Shown in pieces: positions 25,703-34,021 of a stretch of 47,576 bases of DNA (position 1 is the stretch's first letter; the number at the start of each line of letters is the position of its first letter). The notes below the pieces were generated by a model. The model ran no database searches and was not told the DNA's origin. It saw only the letters and a list, made by a program, of their open reading frames with translations. Location: assembly GCF_004078655.1 (NCBI RefSeq), contig NZ_RZNC01000010.1, forward strand, positions 1 to 47,576, written 5' to 3'. A program made the translations under genes and the position numbers. Source of the stretch: Labedella populi (GTDB lineage Bacteria > Actinomycetota > Actinomycetes > Actinomycetales > Microbacteriaceae).

Positions 25703-25733
25703 CCGGGGTGTCCGGCAACGCCGGTCACCCCGG
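25703..25733 (+). promoter_or_regulatory. Strong hairpin between the small peptide and MFS genes
   Basis: Arms of 14 bases with one mismatch (CCGGGGTG-T-CCGGC / GCCGG-T-CACCCCGG) and an AAC loop. No T-run follows, so it is more likely an attenuator or mRNA-stability element than a full terminator. Confidence 0.5.
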
Positions 25734-25796
25734 ATCCCCTCACTGACTCACCGGATCGCGGGTGCACCCCGCATCCCCTCGAAAGGAGCCCCACCC

Positions 25797-27218
25797 ATGA
25801 CCACCACCACCCCGGTCGCTGCGCCCGCGCCGACCACCCGCAGCACTCGTCGCTGGCTCGCCCTGAGCATCCTCGCCCTCGCGCAGTTCCTCGTCGTTCT
25901 GGACGCCTCGATCGTCAACATTGCACTCCCCGTCCTCGGCCAGCAGCTCGGGATCGACACCGCAACCCTCGCGTGGGTCATCACCGCCTACGTCCTCGCC
26001 TTCGGCGGACTGCTCCTGCTCGGCGGCCGTCTCGCCGACCGCTACGGACACCGCCGCATCTTCCTTATCGGCACGGCCGGCTTCGTCGCCGCCTCGGCCC
26101 TCGCAGGCCTATCGGTTACCAGCGAAATGCTCCTCGCCTCCCGCGCTCTCCAGGGTGCTTCCGCCGCCCTCCTCGCCCCCGCAGCGCTTGCCCTGCTCAC
26201 CCACCTCTTCCCTGAGACAAAGGACCGCACAAAAGCCCTCGGAGTCTGGGGTGGGGTTGCGGGCATCGGGTCCGCGGCTGGCGTGCTCCTCGGCGGCGTC
26301 CTGACCGCTGCCCTCGGATGGCAATCCGTGTTCTTCATCAACGTCCCGATCGGCGCGATCGTCCTCGTCGCGATCCCTCTGCTCATCACTCGCGACAAGT
26401 CAGGCGTCCACGGCAAGCTCGACATCCCAGGAGCGGCCACGATCACCGGTGCACTCGTCGCCGCCGTGGGCGCACTCAGCGCCATCGAACAGGTCGGCTT
26501 CGCACACCCACTGACCATCGGCCTCGCCGCAGTCTCGATCGCCCTCGGTGTCCTGTTCGTCTTCATCGAGCGCCGCACCGCCGAGCCCCTCGTCCCACTC
26601 GACGTTTTCAAGAACCGCAACCTTACGGTCGGCAACATCGTGATGCTCCTCATCGGCGCAGCGATGGTCGCCCTGTTCTTCGCCCTCTCCGTGTACATGC
26701 AAGCCGTCCTCGGCTACGACGCCCTCACCACCGGCCTCACCCAACTTCCGCTGGCCGGGGCCCTCGTCGTCGTCGCAGGCCTCGCGCCGTCGATCATCCA
26801 CCGCTTCGGCACGAAGCCGACCCTGATCGGTTCGCTGATCGTTCTCGCCGCCGGGCTGGTCTGGTTGTCGTTCGCCCCGTCCGATGCCCAGTTCCTCACC
26901 CAGATTCTGGGACCGAGCCTGCTCATCGGAGTCGGTATGGGCGGCGCGTTCGTCACCACCACGCAACTGTCGGTCGACGGCGTTGAAGGCGGCGAAGCAG
27001 GACTCGCAGGCGGGCTCATCAACACCAGCCAGCAGATCGGCGGCGCACTCGGCCTCGCCATCCTCGGCACCATCGCCGCCCTCCGCACCGAATCACTGAT
27101 CGAAGCCGGCGTCGGCGCGCCGGAAGCTATCACCCGCGGCTTCTCTTGGCTCTTCCTCGGCACAGCCACGGTCGCCGTCCTCGGCGCCATCACCGCGGGG
27201 TTAGTGCGCAAAAACTGA
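25797..27218 (+). CDS. MFS multidrug exporter, DHA2 (14-helix, EmrB/QacA) family
   Basis: 473 residues, ATG at 25797 with GAAAGGAG upstream. LAQFLVVLDASIVNIALPVL in helix 1 carries the D1 motif of DHA2 proteins. Motif A is GGRLADRYGHRR, motif C lies in the GIGSAAGVLLGG region, and the length fits 14 helices. Proton-driven efflux of cationic drugs or antibiotics is the family function. Controlled by the upstream TetR. Confidence 0.94.
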   Translation: MTTTTPVAAPAPTTRSTRRWLALSILALAQFLVVLDASIVNIALPVLGQQLGIDTATLAWVITAYVLAFGGLLLLGGRLADRYGHRRIFLIGTAGFVAASALAGLSVTSEMLLASRALQGASAALLAPAALALLTHLFPETKDRTKALGVWGGVAGIGSAAGVLLGGVLTAALGWQSVFFINVPIGAIVLVAIPLLITRDKSGVHGKLDIPGAATITGALVAAVGALSAIEQVGFAHPLTIGLAAVSIALGVLFVFIERRTAEPLVPLDVFKNRNLTVGNIVMLLIGAAMVALFFALSVYMQAVLGYDALTTGLTQLPLAGALVVVAGLAPSIIHRFGTKPTLIGSLIVLAAGLVWLSFAPSDAQFLTQILGPSLLIGVGMGGAFVTTTQLSVDGVEGGEAGLAGGLINTSQQIGGALGLAILGTIAALRTESLIEAGVGAPEAITRGFSWLFLGTATVAVLGAITAGLVRKN

Positions 27219-27234
27219 CTCGACCCGCCGGCGC

Positions 27235-27280
27235 GCCGGGCGGTGAACCGACTCAGAACATGAGGCGGGCACCGCCCGGC
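27235..27280 (+). terminator. Stem-loop after the MFS gene
   Basis: GCCGGGCGGT / ACCGCCCGGC, perfect 10-bp arms with a 26-base loop, 16 bases past the stop. There is no T-run, so termination is only probable. Confidence 0.4.
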
Positions 27281-27391
27281 ATCCGCCGTGACACGACGAG
27301 TTCTCTCGTCGTCGACCGACACGAAACTAGACGACCACAGCTTCGCACGACCTCAGCCAACCATCGACGATCACCGCTGTATGCGCGCACG

Positions 27392-27804
27392 GTGAGCTAC
27401 CGGGAGTCGGTGGAGCCTATGGCACACAGCTTCGCGCGAATCATCATCGTTCGTGAAGGTGAAGCTGACTGGATCGGTGAGCACCATTCGCAGCACGTCA
27501 CCCTCGGCGATGTTCTGGTGATCGGCGCGAACACGCGTTGCGGGGCAACGCTCGACTACGCGATGACCGCCACCACGATGTACCTCAACGACGTTTCCTC
27601 ACGGATCAGATCTTCTGGCAGTTTGCCGCATCTTTCACCGACAGGCGTGATGTTCGACACAATCTGGAGACGCATTATGAGCCCGCGCAGGTACTACGAA
27701 TCGGCGTTGACGCCGCAAGAAACCTTGCGCCACTACTCAATGAGTTTGTCACCATCGGTGCGGATGGCGGCTCGAGCGGATCAAGCAAGTGGACCAGCCA
27801 GTGA
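27392..27804 (+). pseudogene. AraC-type regulator fragment, frameshifted, no DNA-binding domain
   Basis: A cupin-like sensor segment (FARIIIVREGEADWIGEH, then TLGDVLVIGANTRCG and TTMYLND) breaks near 27590. The continuation RFLTDQIFWQFAASF is in the next frame, which fits a one-base deletion. The frame ends at 27804 without the two AraC helix-turn-helix motifs. It lies just outside the displaced tRNA half and belongs to the older chromosomal or accessory flank. Confidence 0.6.
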
Positions 27805-27824
27805 CCACATCCAGAAACGACGAA

Positions 27825-27858
27825 GCCCTGGTGAAAGCTGCCTCTCACCAGGGCTTTT
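27825..27858. terminator. Displaced tRNA-Pro terminator
   Basis: GCCCTGGTGA / TCACCAGGGC, perfect 10-bp arms, then TTTT. A close variant follows the intact tRNA-Pro at 40820-40855. In the integration model this one is the original chromosomal terminator, left behind at the far end of the island. Confidence 0.65.
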
Positions 27859-27861
27859 CAT

Positions 27862-27902
27862 CGGGATGACAGGATTTGAACCTGCGACCCCTTGACCCCC
27901 AG
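27862..27902 (-). repeat. Displaced 3' half of tRNA-Pro, putative att site at the island's left end
   Basis: 41 bases match 39 of 41 with the 3' half (anticodon loop to acceptor end) of the intact tRNA-Pro at 40860-40932. The match stops exactly after the CTGGGGG anticodon loop. This is the signature of a tyrosine-recombinase element that inserts at a tRNA anticodon and restores the gene at the other end. Not a functional tRNA. Confidence 0.8.
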
Positions 27903-27996
27903 GCGTCCAAATGGCTCGATTCAAGCTGAAAACCGCGTAGTTCCACGGATCAGATCATGCAGGGCGGCTCATGCAGTGCATGGTTTGCATGGCACT

Positions 27997-28015
27997 GGTC
28001 CCCTTTTGGTCCCCC
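27997..28015. repeat. GGTCCCC tandem repeat near the left end (candidate integrase arm sites)
   Basis: GGTCCCC, TTTT, GGTCCCC. The same arrangement with one change occurs at 40691-40708 near the other end of the island. Confidence 0.5.
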
Positions 28016-28228
28016 TGGTCAACGGCGAGGTATGGATGCGACCGACGCTATCTAGGGATTTCGCAGAGGTCAACCAACCAAGAACTCCGCGCGCCCTCGG
28101 CAGCTGACGCTCTCAGAAATGTCGTCCTGCCTCGGAAAGCCGTCGCTGCGCTTCCGCAACTCGCCACCGTGGGATGAGCCTCCTGGAGACACATCAGTGG
28201 ATGCCCCCCTGGGGCGGTTCCGGCTGCG

Positions 28229-28657
28229 ATGTGGCTTGGGACGGCGCCAAGTGCGGACAGGACGGCAACCATCGACAACATCCGTGGCATGGCGACGCTG
28301 GCAGGCATCAGCACCGTGACCGGCAGCGCCGTGAATGCGCAGGAGAACGCGGAAGCCCTTCGAGTCGTGGAGGTGCTGTTGGCCGCAGGCTTCGTCATCG
28401 CGGCGGCACTCGCGGCATGGGGAGCGTCGCTGTGTGTCGCCGTGACCATCGAACAGCGCCGGCGCGACGTCGCCATCTTGCGCACGATACGCATGGACGC
28501 ATCGGCCACTCGAAGCCTTATCAGGTCCGAGGCCTGGACCGTCGGCGTGATCGCCTGTGCTCTCGGCATCGTCGTCGGGAGCACAGGCGGCTGGGCGAGC
28601 TGGGCGGTCCTCGCCGGCGTCGTGGGAGGCAGTTACGAGTTTGTACTTGGTCAATGA
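28229..28657 (+). pseudogene. FtsX-like ABC permease, C-terminal fragment
   Basis: 142 residues are open, but homology starts abruptly. Two membrane helices flank the family signature TIEQRRRDVAILRTIRMDAS followed by RSLIRSEAW. The N-terminal helices, the large extracytoplasmic domain and any ATPase gene are absent, and no convincing ribosome site exists. An island-end remnant. Confidence 0.6.
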
Positions 28658-28689
28658 ACAAGTTAACGGTTATCTTGTTCATCGACCAA
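28647..28689. promoter_or_regulatory. AT-rich 16+16 inverted repeat, orphan operator
   Basis: TTGGTCAATGAACAAG and CTTGTTCATCGACCAA (15 of 16 paired) flank 11 AT-rich bases. Size and composition resemble TetR/MarR-type operators, but no intact regulator is adjacent. The 28690-28875 stretch that follows holds only a short GGTGCA repeat and no supported gene. Confidence 0.5.
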
Positions 28690-28875
28690 CGTGGGAGATG
28701 ATCCGATGGTTGAGAGGCGGGGAGCTCGCGCACGGTCGACGTCAGCGGTCAGATGCTCCTGCAGGGCCTCGTCGATGCCGGATGTCGGAGCATCCGGGTC
28801 CGAATCCTCCAACGCCGAGCACAGCGCAGGTGCAGGTGCAGGTGCAGCACACACCAACGCCCGCGCGAAAAGACC

Positions 28876-29910
28876 CTACGGCCGCACGAGCACCTTCAGC
28901 GCGGCGCGCGCGCCCATGAGCCGGTAGCCCTCGCCGGTGTCATCGAGCGGCACCTCGGCGTCGAACACGGCGCCGGCGTCCACGTCTCCGGCGAGCACGC
29001 CCGGCAGCAGCTCGGGGATGTAGCGCCGCGCGGGCGCCAGGCCACCGGTGATCGTCACGTTCGCACCGAACTGTTCGCGGCCGATCGGTCCGGTGGCGTA
29101 CTGCGGCACGCCGACGCGGCTCACCGCGCCGCCGGGGCGCACCATCGCCATCGCTTGCGCGAACGCCGGAGCGTGGCCGACGGCCTCGAGCACGACGTGC
29201 ACGCCGTCTCCCCCGGTCATTTCGCGCACGGCCGCCACCGCCTCGTCGCCGCGCGTGGGCACGACATCCGTCGCCCCCCACCGACGGCCGAGTGCGAGCC
29301 GCGACTCGTGATGGCCGAGCAGGATCACCCTCTCGGCCCCGAATCGAGCGGCGGACAGGGCTGCGAACAGTCCGACCGCACCATCGCCGATCACCGCGAC
29401 CGTCGACCCGGGTAGCACGCCTCCGGTACGCGCCGCGTGATATCCCGTGCCGTACACGTCGCTCAGGGTGAGCAGCGCCGGAATCCGCTCGTCGTCCTCG
29501 CTGACATCGACCGGCACGAGCGTGCCGTCGGCCAGCGGCACCCGCACCGCCTCGGCCTGCGCGCCGCCGATGCCGTCGCGGCCCCAGATGCCGCCGATGC
29601 GGCATGAGGTCTGCAGCCCCTCAAGGCAGAAGTCGCACGCGCCGCACGAGAACATGAATGGCGCGATGACCACCTGCCCCGACCGCACGGTCGCGACGTC
29701 CGCGCCGACCGACTCGACGACACCGACGAACTCGTGCCCCATCGGCTGGCCGCCGGGCGGCGGTGTCGCCCCGTGGTACGGATGAAGGTCGCTGCCGCAG
29801 ACGCACGCGCGCAACACGCGCACGAGGGCGTCGGTGGGTTCGACGAGCCCCGGGTCGGGAGCGTCGATGACCGCGACGTCGCCGGGGCCGAAGAGATAGG
29901 TGGCTCGCAT
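28876..29910 (-). CDS. Zinc-dependent alcohol dehydrogenase (MDR family)
   Basis: 344 residues, ATG at 29910 with GAGGACGGAC upstream. Catalytic-zinc ligands: Cys in CVCGSDLH and the GHE motif. Structural-zinc cysteines: CGACDFC, then SC. The cofactor motif is AVIGDGAVGLFAA. It oxidises an alcohol or handles an aldehyde with NAD(P). It is the last gene of the nine-gene island operon, 44 bases after the flavin oxidase. If the oxidase releases formaldehyde, this enzyme could take part in its disposal (inference). Confidence 0.9.
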   Translation of the reverse strand: MRATYLFGPGDVAVIDAPDPGLVEPTDALVRVLRACVCGSDLHPYHGATPPPGGQPMGHEFVGVVESVGADVATVRSGQVVIAPFMFSCGACDFCLEGLQTSCRIGGIWGRDGIGGAQAEAVRVPLADGTLVPVDVSEDDERIPALLTLSDVYGTGYHAARTGGVLPGSTVAVIGDGAVGLFAALSAARFGAERVILLGHHESRLALGRRWGATDVVPTRGDEAVAAVREMTGGDGVHVVLEAVGHAPAFAQAMAMVRPGGAVSRVGVPQYATGPIGREQFGANVTITGGLAPARRYIPELLPGVLAGDVDAGAVFDAEVPLDDTGEGYRLMGARAALKVLVRP

Positions 29911-29954
29911 GAATGTCCGTCCTCGATGCAGCTCGGATGAAGCTCAGAAGCAGC

Positions 29955-31118
29955 TCAACGGGCACCCGCGCCAGTCAGCACTGGATGCGCCGCCGCCCGG
30001 AACCCCGGGTTGTACAGCGCGTGGCCCCCGTCGAGGGCGAGCGCAGCCGCCATCTCGCCAATGATGGGCGCGAACTTGAACCCGTGACCCGAGAACGCGG
30101 TCGCGGTCACGATGCGCCCATCGTGGGTCACGTCGATGATCGGCACCTTGGTCTCTGTGTACAGGTCGGGGTGCACGCTGTAGCGCACCGGCTCCGGATG
30201 CAGATCCGGCAGGAACCATGCTGCGTTGCGACCGATGGTGCTGAGCAGCGCCGGGTCGGGGCGCCATTCGAGCTGATCGGCGCCGGCGGCGGCCGGCAGT
30301 ATCCGTCCGGGCGACACCTTGACGGTGTAACCGTCTACGCTCGGCGCACCGAAGAAGTGCACGTCGCCGCGGTCGCGTATAAACGTGGGGAAGGATGCCG
30401 CAGCGAATGCGTCGAGCGACGCGCGCGGCGCGAACCAGGTCAGCAGCACCGAGCGCACCTCGGTGCGTGCGGCGATCTCGGGGTCGAGGCGCGATGCCCA
30501 TGCCCCCGCGGTGACGATCGCCCGCCGCGCGGTGAAGCTGCGAGCGCTGGTCTCGACCCGCACCCGATCGGTGCTAACCGGCGAGACGTCGACGACCTCT
30601 TCGCCGGATGCGACCTGCGCACCCGTAGCCACCGCGGCTCCGACCGCTTCGAGCACGGCCCGCTCGGGGCGCAGCGCTCCCCCGAGGTGGTCGAGCACCG
30701 CGATGTCGTCGTCGTCGAGGGCGTGCTGCGGGTACCGCTCGCGTGCCTCGGCCGTGGTGAGCACGTCGTGCGGCAGCCCGTGCGCGGTGACGCTCGAAAG
30801 CACGTTGCGCATCGCGGCGGTGTCGGGCCGGCCGATGCTGAGCGTGCCCACCGGCAGCAGCACGGGCGTCCCTGCGCGCTCCTCGAGCTCGAACCACAGC
30901 TCGCGCGCCCGCAGCAGCATCGGCACGTACGAGGCGCCCTCGTGGTACGCGGTGCGAAACAGCCGGGACTCGCCGGCGAATGCCCCGTAGGGATGGCCGA
31001 TGCCGTACTGTTCGACGCCGATCACCGAGAGCCCGGGGCGCTGGCTCAGCCGCCACAGCGCCATCGAACCCATCGTGCCGAGGCCGATAACGGCCACGTC
31101 GTAGTCAGGGATGTTCAT
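29955..31118 (-). CDS. Monomeric sarcosine oxidase/N-methyltryptophan oxidase-like flavoprotein
   Basis: 387 residues. The start is the ATG at 31118, 10 bases after the OCD-family stop. The dinucleotide fold is VIGLGTMGSMALW, the substrate-side motif is GESRLFRTAYHE, and the C-terminal FAD motif is SGHGFKFAP. The segment that normally carries the cysteine covalently linked to FAD (C-x-Y-T) reads PDLYT, with Asp318 in its place, so FAD is probably bound non-covalently. The family oxidises N-methyl or cyclic secondary amino acids with O2, giving H2O2 and often formaldehyde. The substrate is unknown. Confidence 0.88.
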   Translation of the reverse strand: MNIPDYDVAVIGLGTMGSMALWRLSQRPGLSVIGVEQYGIGHPYGAFAGESRLFRTAYHEGASYVPMLLRARELWFELEERAGTPVLLPVGTLSIGRPDTAAMRNVLSSVTAHGLPHDVLTTAEARERYPQHALDDDDIAVLDHLGGALRPERAVLEAVGAAVATGAQVASGEEVVDVSPVSTDRVRVETSARSFTARRAIVTAGAWASRLDPEIAARTEVRSVLLTWFAPRASLDAFAAASFPTFIRDRGDVHFFGAPSVDGYTVKVSPGRILPAAAGADQLEWRPDPALLSTIGRNAAWFLPDLHPEPVRYSVHPDLYTETKVPIIDVTHDGRIVTATAFSGHGFKFAPIIGEMAAALALDGGHALYNPGFRAAAHPVLTGAGAR

Positions 31119-31128
31119 CTCGGTCCGA

Positions 31129-32259
31129 TCAGGCGAGGAAGGGCTCACGCCAGAAGTTCAGCGGGGTGCCGATTCCCGCGCGCCGGGCGGCGCGGTACAC
31201 GTGCGCACCCCAGGCGACGTCCTCGATGGGCAGCCCGCCGAAGCCGAACACGTGGATGCGCTCCTCGTCGGTGCGGCCCGGGCGCGTGCCGGCGACGATC
31301 TCGCCGATCTCGGCGATGTCGGCCACGTCGAGCCGCTCTTCGGCGACGAGGTCCATGAGTTGCATCCCCATGAACCCGAACGACTCGTGCGTGGGGAAGG
31401 TGTACCCCTTCGCCCATGTTTGGAAGATTCCCCGGCTGTCGAGCACGGCGTGAGCACGCTCGGTGAGAAATTCCGCATCCAGCCGCACGTTCGCCGGCAG
31501 GCTCACGAACGCGCCCGGCTTGAGCCAGCGCTCGTCGAGATACGGGTAGTTCGCGCTTCCGGCGGGGCTGACGGTGGCGACGCTGACGATGTCGGCGTTC
31601 GCGACGGCATCCGAGACGCTGTTGGCCACCGACACGTCGAGCTGCGGATGCCTCGCCCGCACGCTCGCGAGGTAGCGCTCGAGGCTGGCGGCGGCGCGGC
31701 CGACTACCCGCACGCGCTCGAGCCCGGGGCGCACCGCGACGAACGCGTCGAGCGAGGTGCTGTTCATCGCGCCGGGCCCGATGATCGCGACCTCCCGGGC
31801 GTTGGCGGCGGCGAGGTACCGCGCCCCCACGCCGGGAACGGCCGCCGTGCGGTACGCGCTCACCAGGTTCCCCGCCATGACAGCGACGGGCGCGCCCGTG
31901 TCGGGGTCGTTGAGCACGATCGTGTGGATCGACCGCGGCAGTCCGACCTCCTTGTTCGCGACGTTGGATCCGTACCACTTCACTCCGGTGAAGTGCACGT
32001 CGCCGCCGAGGTAGGCGGGCATGGCGGCGAACCGCCGATCGGGGCCGGCCACCGGCATCCGCGGGAACGGCGTCTCGGCGGGAAAGGTGAGGTTGATCCC
32101 CTGCGCGTTGGCCTGAGGCCCCGAGAGCCGGTAGTCGCCGACGGCGAACAGCCGCAGCGTCTCGGCCATCACGTCGATGCAGGCGGCGATGTCGGTCACA
32201 CCGGCGGCCACGGTGTCGGGCTCGCTGAGAAAGAGCAGGTCGATGCGGGTGTCGCTCAC
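31129..32259 (-). CDS. Ornithine cyclodeaminase/mu-crystallin family protein, TynB-like
   Basis: 376 residues from GTG 32259, with AAAGGAG six bases upstream. The NAD-binding motif is AIIGPGAMNSTSLDAF; the substrate region includes GVKWYGSN and AYRTAA. The overall pattern (RIDLLFLSEPD at the start, GGLPIEDVAWG near the end) matches the subgroup that databases call tyramine oxidase subunit B. That name should be taken loosely. The fold catalyses NAD(P)-dependent imine/amino-acid chemistry, which fits next to an amino-acid oxidase: it could act on the imine product. Confidence 0.82.
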   Translation of the reverse strand: MSDTRIDLLFLSEPDTVAAGVTDIAACIDVMAETLRLFAVGDYRLSGPQANAQGINLTFPAETPFPRMPVAGPDRRFAAMPAYLGGDVHFTGVKWYGSNVANKEVGLPRSIHTIVLNDPDTGAPVAVMAGNLVSAYRTAAVPGVGARYLAAANAREVAIIGPGAMNSTSLDAFVAVRPGLERVRVVGRAAASLERYLASVRARHPQLDVSVANSVSDAVANADIVSVATVSPAGSANYPYLDERWLKPGAFVSLPANVRLDAEFLTERAHAVLDSRGIFQTWAKGYTFPTHESFGFMGMQLMDLVAEERLDVADIAEIGEIVAGTRPGRTDEERIHVFGFGGLPIEDVAWGAHVYRAARRAGIGTPLNFWREPFLA

Positions 32260-32317
32260 GAGCGACTCCTTTCCAGGGGTCGAAGGACGGATGCCGCGGC
32301 ACGGCATGGTGCGGCAT

Positions 32318-32341
32318 GCCGGCCGTGACGCGACGGCCGGC
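32318..32341 (-). promoter_or_regulatory. Intercistronic hairpin between binding-protein and OCD-family genes
   Basis: Perfect 9-bp arms GCCGGCCGT / ACGGCCGGC around six bases, just past the binding-protein stop, with no T-run. Such stems often stabilise the binding-protein mRNA and lower expression of downstream genes. Confidence 0.5.
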
Positions 32342-32353
32342 ACACCGAGCGGG

Positions 32354-33214
32354 TCAGAGCAGGTTGGGTTCGCCGGGCTCGGTCGCGTCGACCGGGTAGT
32401 CGTACTTCTCGGCGATCTCGGCGAGTTCGCCCGAGGAACGAATCTCGGCGATGTCGTCGTTGATGGCCTCCACCAGCGCCTCGTTCGACTGGTTGACCGG
32501 GAAGTTCGTCTGCCCGATGTCCACGGTCGCCGGGATGCGCTCGTCGGCCTGGATCGGCATGATGCTGGCGCCGTCGACCGGATGCAGGTTGAGCTGCTCG
32601 ACCGCGGCACCCAGCCCCATGATGACGCCGTCGACGCGGCCCGCCTGGAAGTCGGCCATCGCGGCGTCGCCCGACGGGTAGGTCTTGAGGTTGTCGCCAA
32701 GCAGCTCCGCGAGGTTCTCGGCGTTGGTGAGGCCCTGACCGACGCCGATGGTCATCGCGGCGATCTCGTCGGCGGTGTCGGCGCCGGTGGTCGAGATGAG
32801 CGACAGCGGAGAGGTGACGACGGGGTCGCTGAGCAGCACGACCTCCTCGCGCGCGGCGGTGCGGTACCAGGAGCCGAGCGTGGTGTCGGCGCGGCCGTTC
32901 TGCACCGAGGTGATCATCGCGGCCGACTCGCCGGGCACGACCTCGATCGTGAGGCACTCCATCTCGGCGATGCGGGTCATCACGTCGCCCTCGACCCCGG
33001 TCAGCTCGCCGTCCTCGTAGATCGAGAACGGCGCGTAGGGGTACTGCGCGACGGTGAGCACGCCCTCGGTGATGGTGGTCACGTCGGGGTGCGCGGGTGT
33101 ACAGGACGCGTCGGGCGCGGAGGTAGAGGATGCCTCCTCGGTGCCGGAACATCCGGCGAGCACGGCGGCGGCGGTGACGAGGAGCACGGGGGTGAGAAGG
33201 TATGGGGTTCTCAT
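32354..33214 (-). CDS. Amino-acid ABC transporter substrate-binding lipoprotein (family 3)
   Basis: 286 residues, ATG at 33214 with GGAGAA upstream. The signal peptide ends in the lipobox LAGC (Cys at about residue 22). Family-3 features: YAPFSIYEDGELTGVEGDVM, then TTLGSWYRT and a C-terminal EIAEKYDYP. The fold binds polar amino acids and related compounds. It serves the two permeases and the ATPase encoded upstream. Confidence 0.92.
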   Translation of the reverse strand: MRTPYLLTPVLLVTAAAVLAGCSGTEEASSTSAPDASCTPAHPDVTTITEGVLTVAQYPYAPFSIYEDGELTGVEGDVMTRIAEMECLTIEVVPGESAAMITSVQNGRADTTLGSWYRTAAREEVVLLSDPVVTSPLSLISTTGADTADEIAAMTIGVGQGLTNAENLAELLGDNLKTYPSGDAAMADFQAGRVDGVIMGLGAAVEQLNLHPVDGASIMPIQADERIPATVDIGQTNFPVNQSNEALVEAINDDIAEIRSSGELAEIAEKYDYPVDATEPGEPNLL

Positions 33215-33274
33215 GGGAATTCTCCGAACTGTGAGGAGTGAGGTGAGTGGTGCGGGTGTGGGTGTGGGTGTGGG

Positions 33275-34021
33275 TCAGGATTCGGCGCTGACCGGCACGG
33301 ATCCGGCCGGGCGGCGTAGGACGGTCTTGCGCACCGTCATCACGCCGCCGAGTCGCTTCGCCAGCCGGTCGGCGTAGAGCGAGACGGGAACGGTGATCGC
33401 GAGGTAGATCACGGCCGCCGCCATGAACACGGACATGTAGCGGAAGTAGATCGAGCCTTCAAGGTTGGCGATGTGCATGATCTCCTCGACCGTGATGACA
33501 GTGGCGAGCGAGGTCGCGTGAAACATCGTGATGCCCAGGTTGACCAGTGGCGGGATCGAGACGCGCAGCGCCTGCGGCAGCACGATCAACCGGTACATGT
33601 CGGTGCGGTTCATGCTCAGCGCGTAGGCCGCGTCGAACTGTCCGCGCGGCACGGCACCGAGCCCGGTTCGGATGATCTCGGCCGAGTAGGCCGCCGACGA
33701 CCACACCAGCGCGACGCTGGCCGACAGGAACGCGTCGAAGAGGATGCCGACCGAGGGCAGCCCCCGGTACACGAGCAGCAGCAGCACGAGGATGGGAAGG
33801 CCGCGGCCGACCTCGACCACCACGATCGCGAACCAGCGCGCGAGCGCCGACCGGGTCTCGGTCAAAAGGGCGAGCCCGAAGCCGAGCGGGTAGCCGACGC
33901 CGACGCTGACCAGCGTCAGCAGCAGCGCCGTGCCCAAGCCCGGAAGGAGGGTGGGGATCCACTGATACCAGTCCCAGAGCCAGGACAACGGCGCGGGTGT
34001 GGTCGGAAGGAATGAGCTCAT
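33275..34021 (-). CDS. Polar-amino-acid ABC transporter permease (second)
   Basis: 248 residues. The ATG at 34021 overlaps the previous permease's stop (ATGA). About five helices. The HisMQ-type signature is GLGAVPRGQFDAAYALSMNR, and VVVEVGRGLPILVLLLLVY is the conserved early helix segment. It forms a heterodimer with the upstream permease. The 60 bases after it contain a short GGGTGT tandem repeat (about 33249-33275). Confidence 0.92.
   Translation of the reverse strand: MSSFLPTTPAPLSWLWDWYQWIPTLLPGLGTALLLTLVSVGVGYPLGFGLALLTETRSALARWFAIVVVEVGRGLPILVLLLLVYRGLPSVGILFDAFLSASVALVWSSAAYSAEIIRTGLGAVPRGQFDAAYALSMNRTDMYRLIVLPQALRVSIPPLVNLGITMFHATSLATVITVEEIMHIANLEGSIYFRYMSVFMAAAVIYLAITVPVSLYADRLAKRLGGVMTVRKTVLRRPAGSVPVSAES

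Noticed and set aside
27862-27902. A functional tRNA at the left end of the island
   Set aside because: Only the 3' half from the anticodon loop is present, and the 5' side is unrelated sequence.
28048-28654. Minus-strand frames opposite the FtsX-like fragment
   Set aside because: The plus strand carries the recognisable FtsX C-terminal signature. The minus frames are Ala/Thr/Arg-rich shadows.
28690-28875. Short frames on both strands between the orphan inverted repeat and the ADH gene
   Set aside because: No ribosome site, no recognisable motif, low-complexity GGTGCA repeats. I see nothing supportable there.
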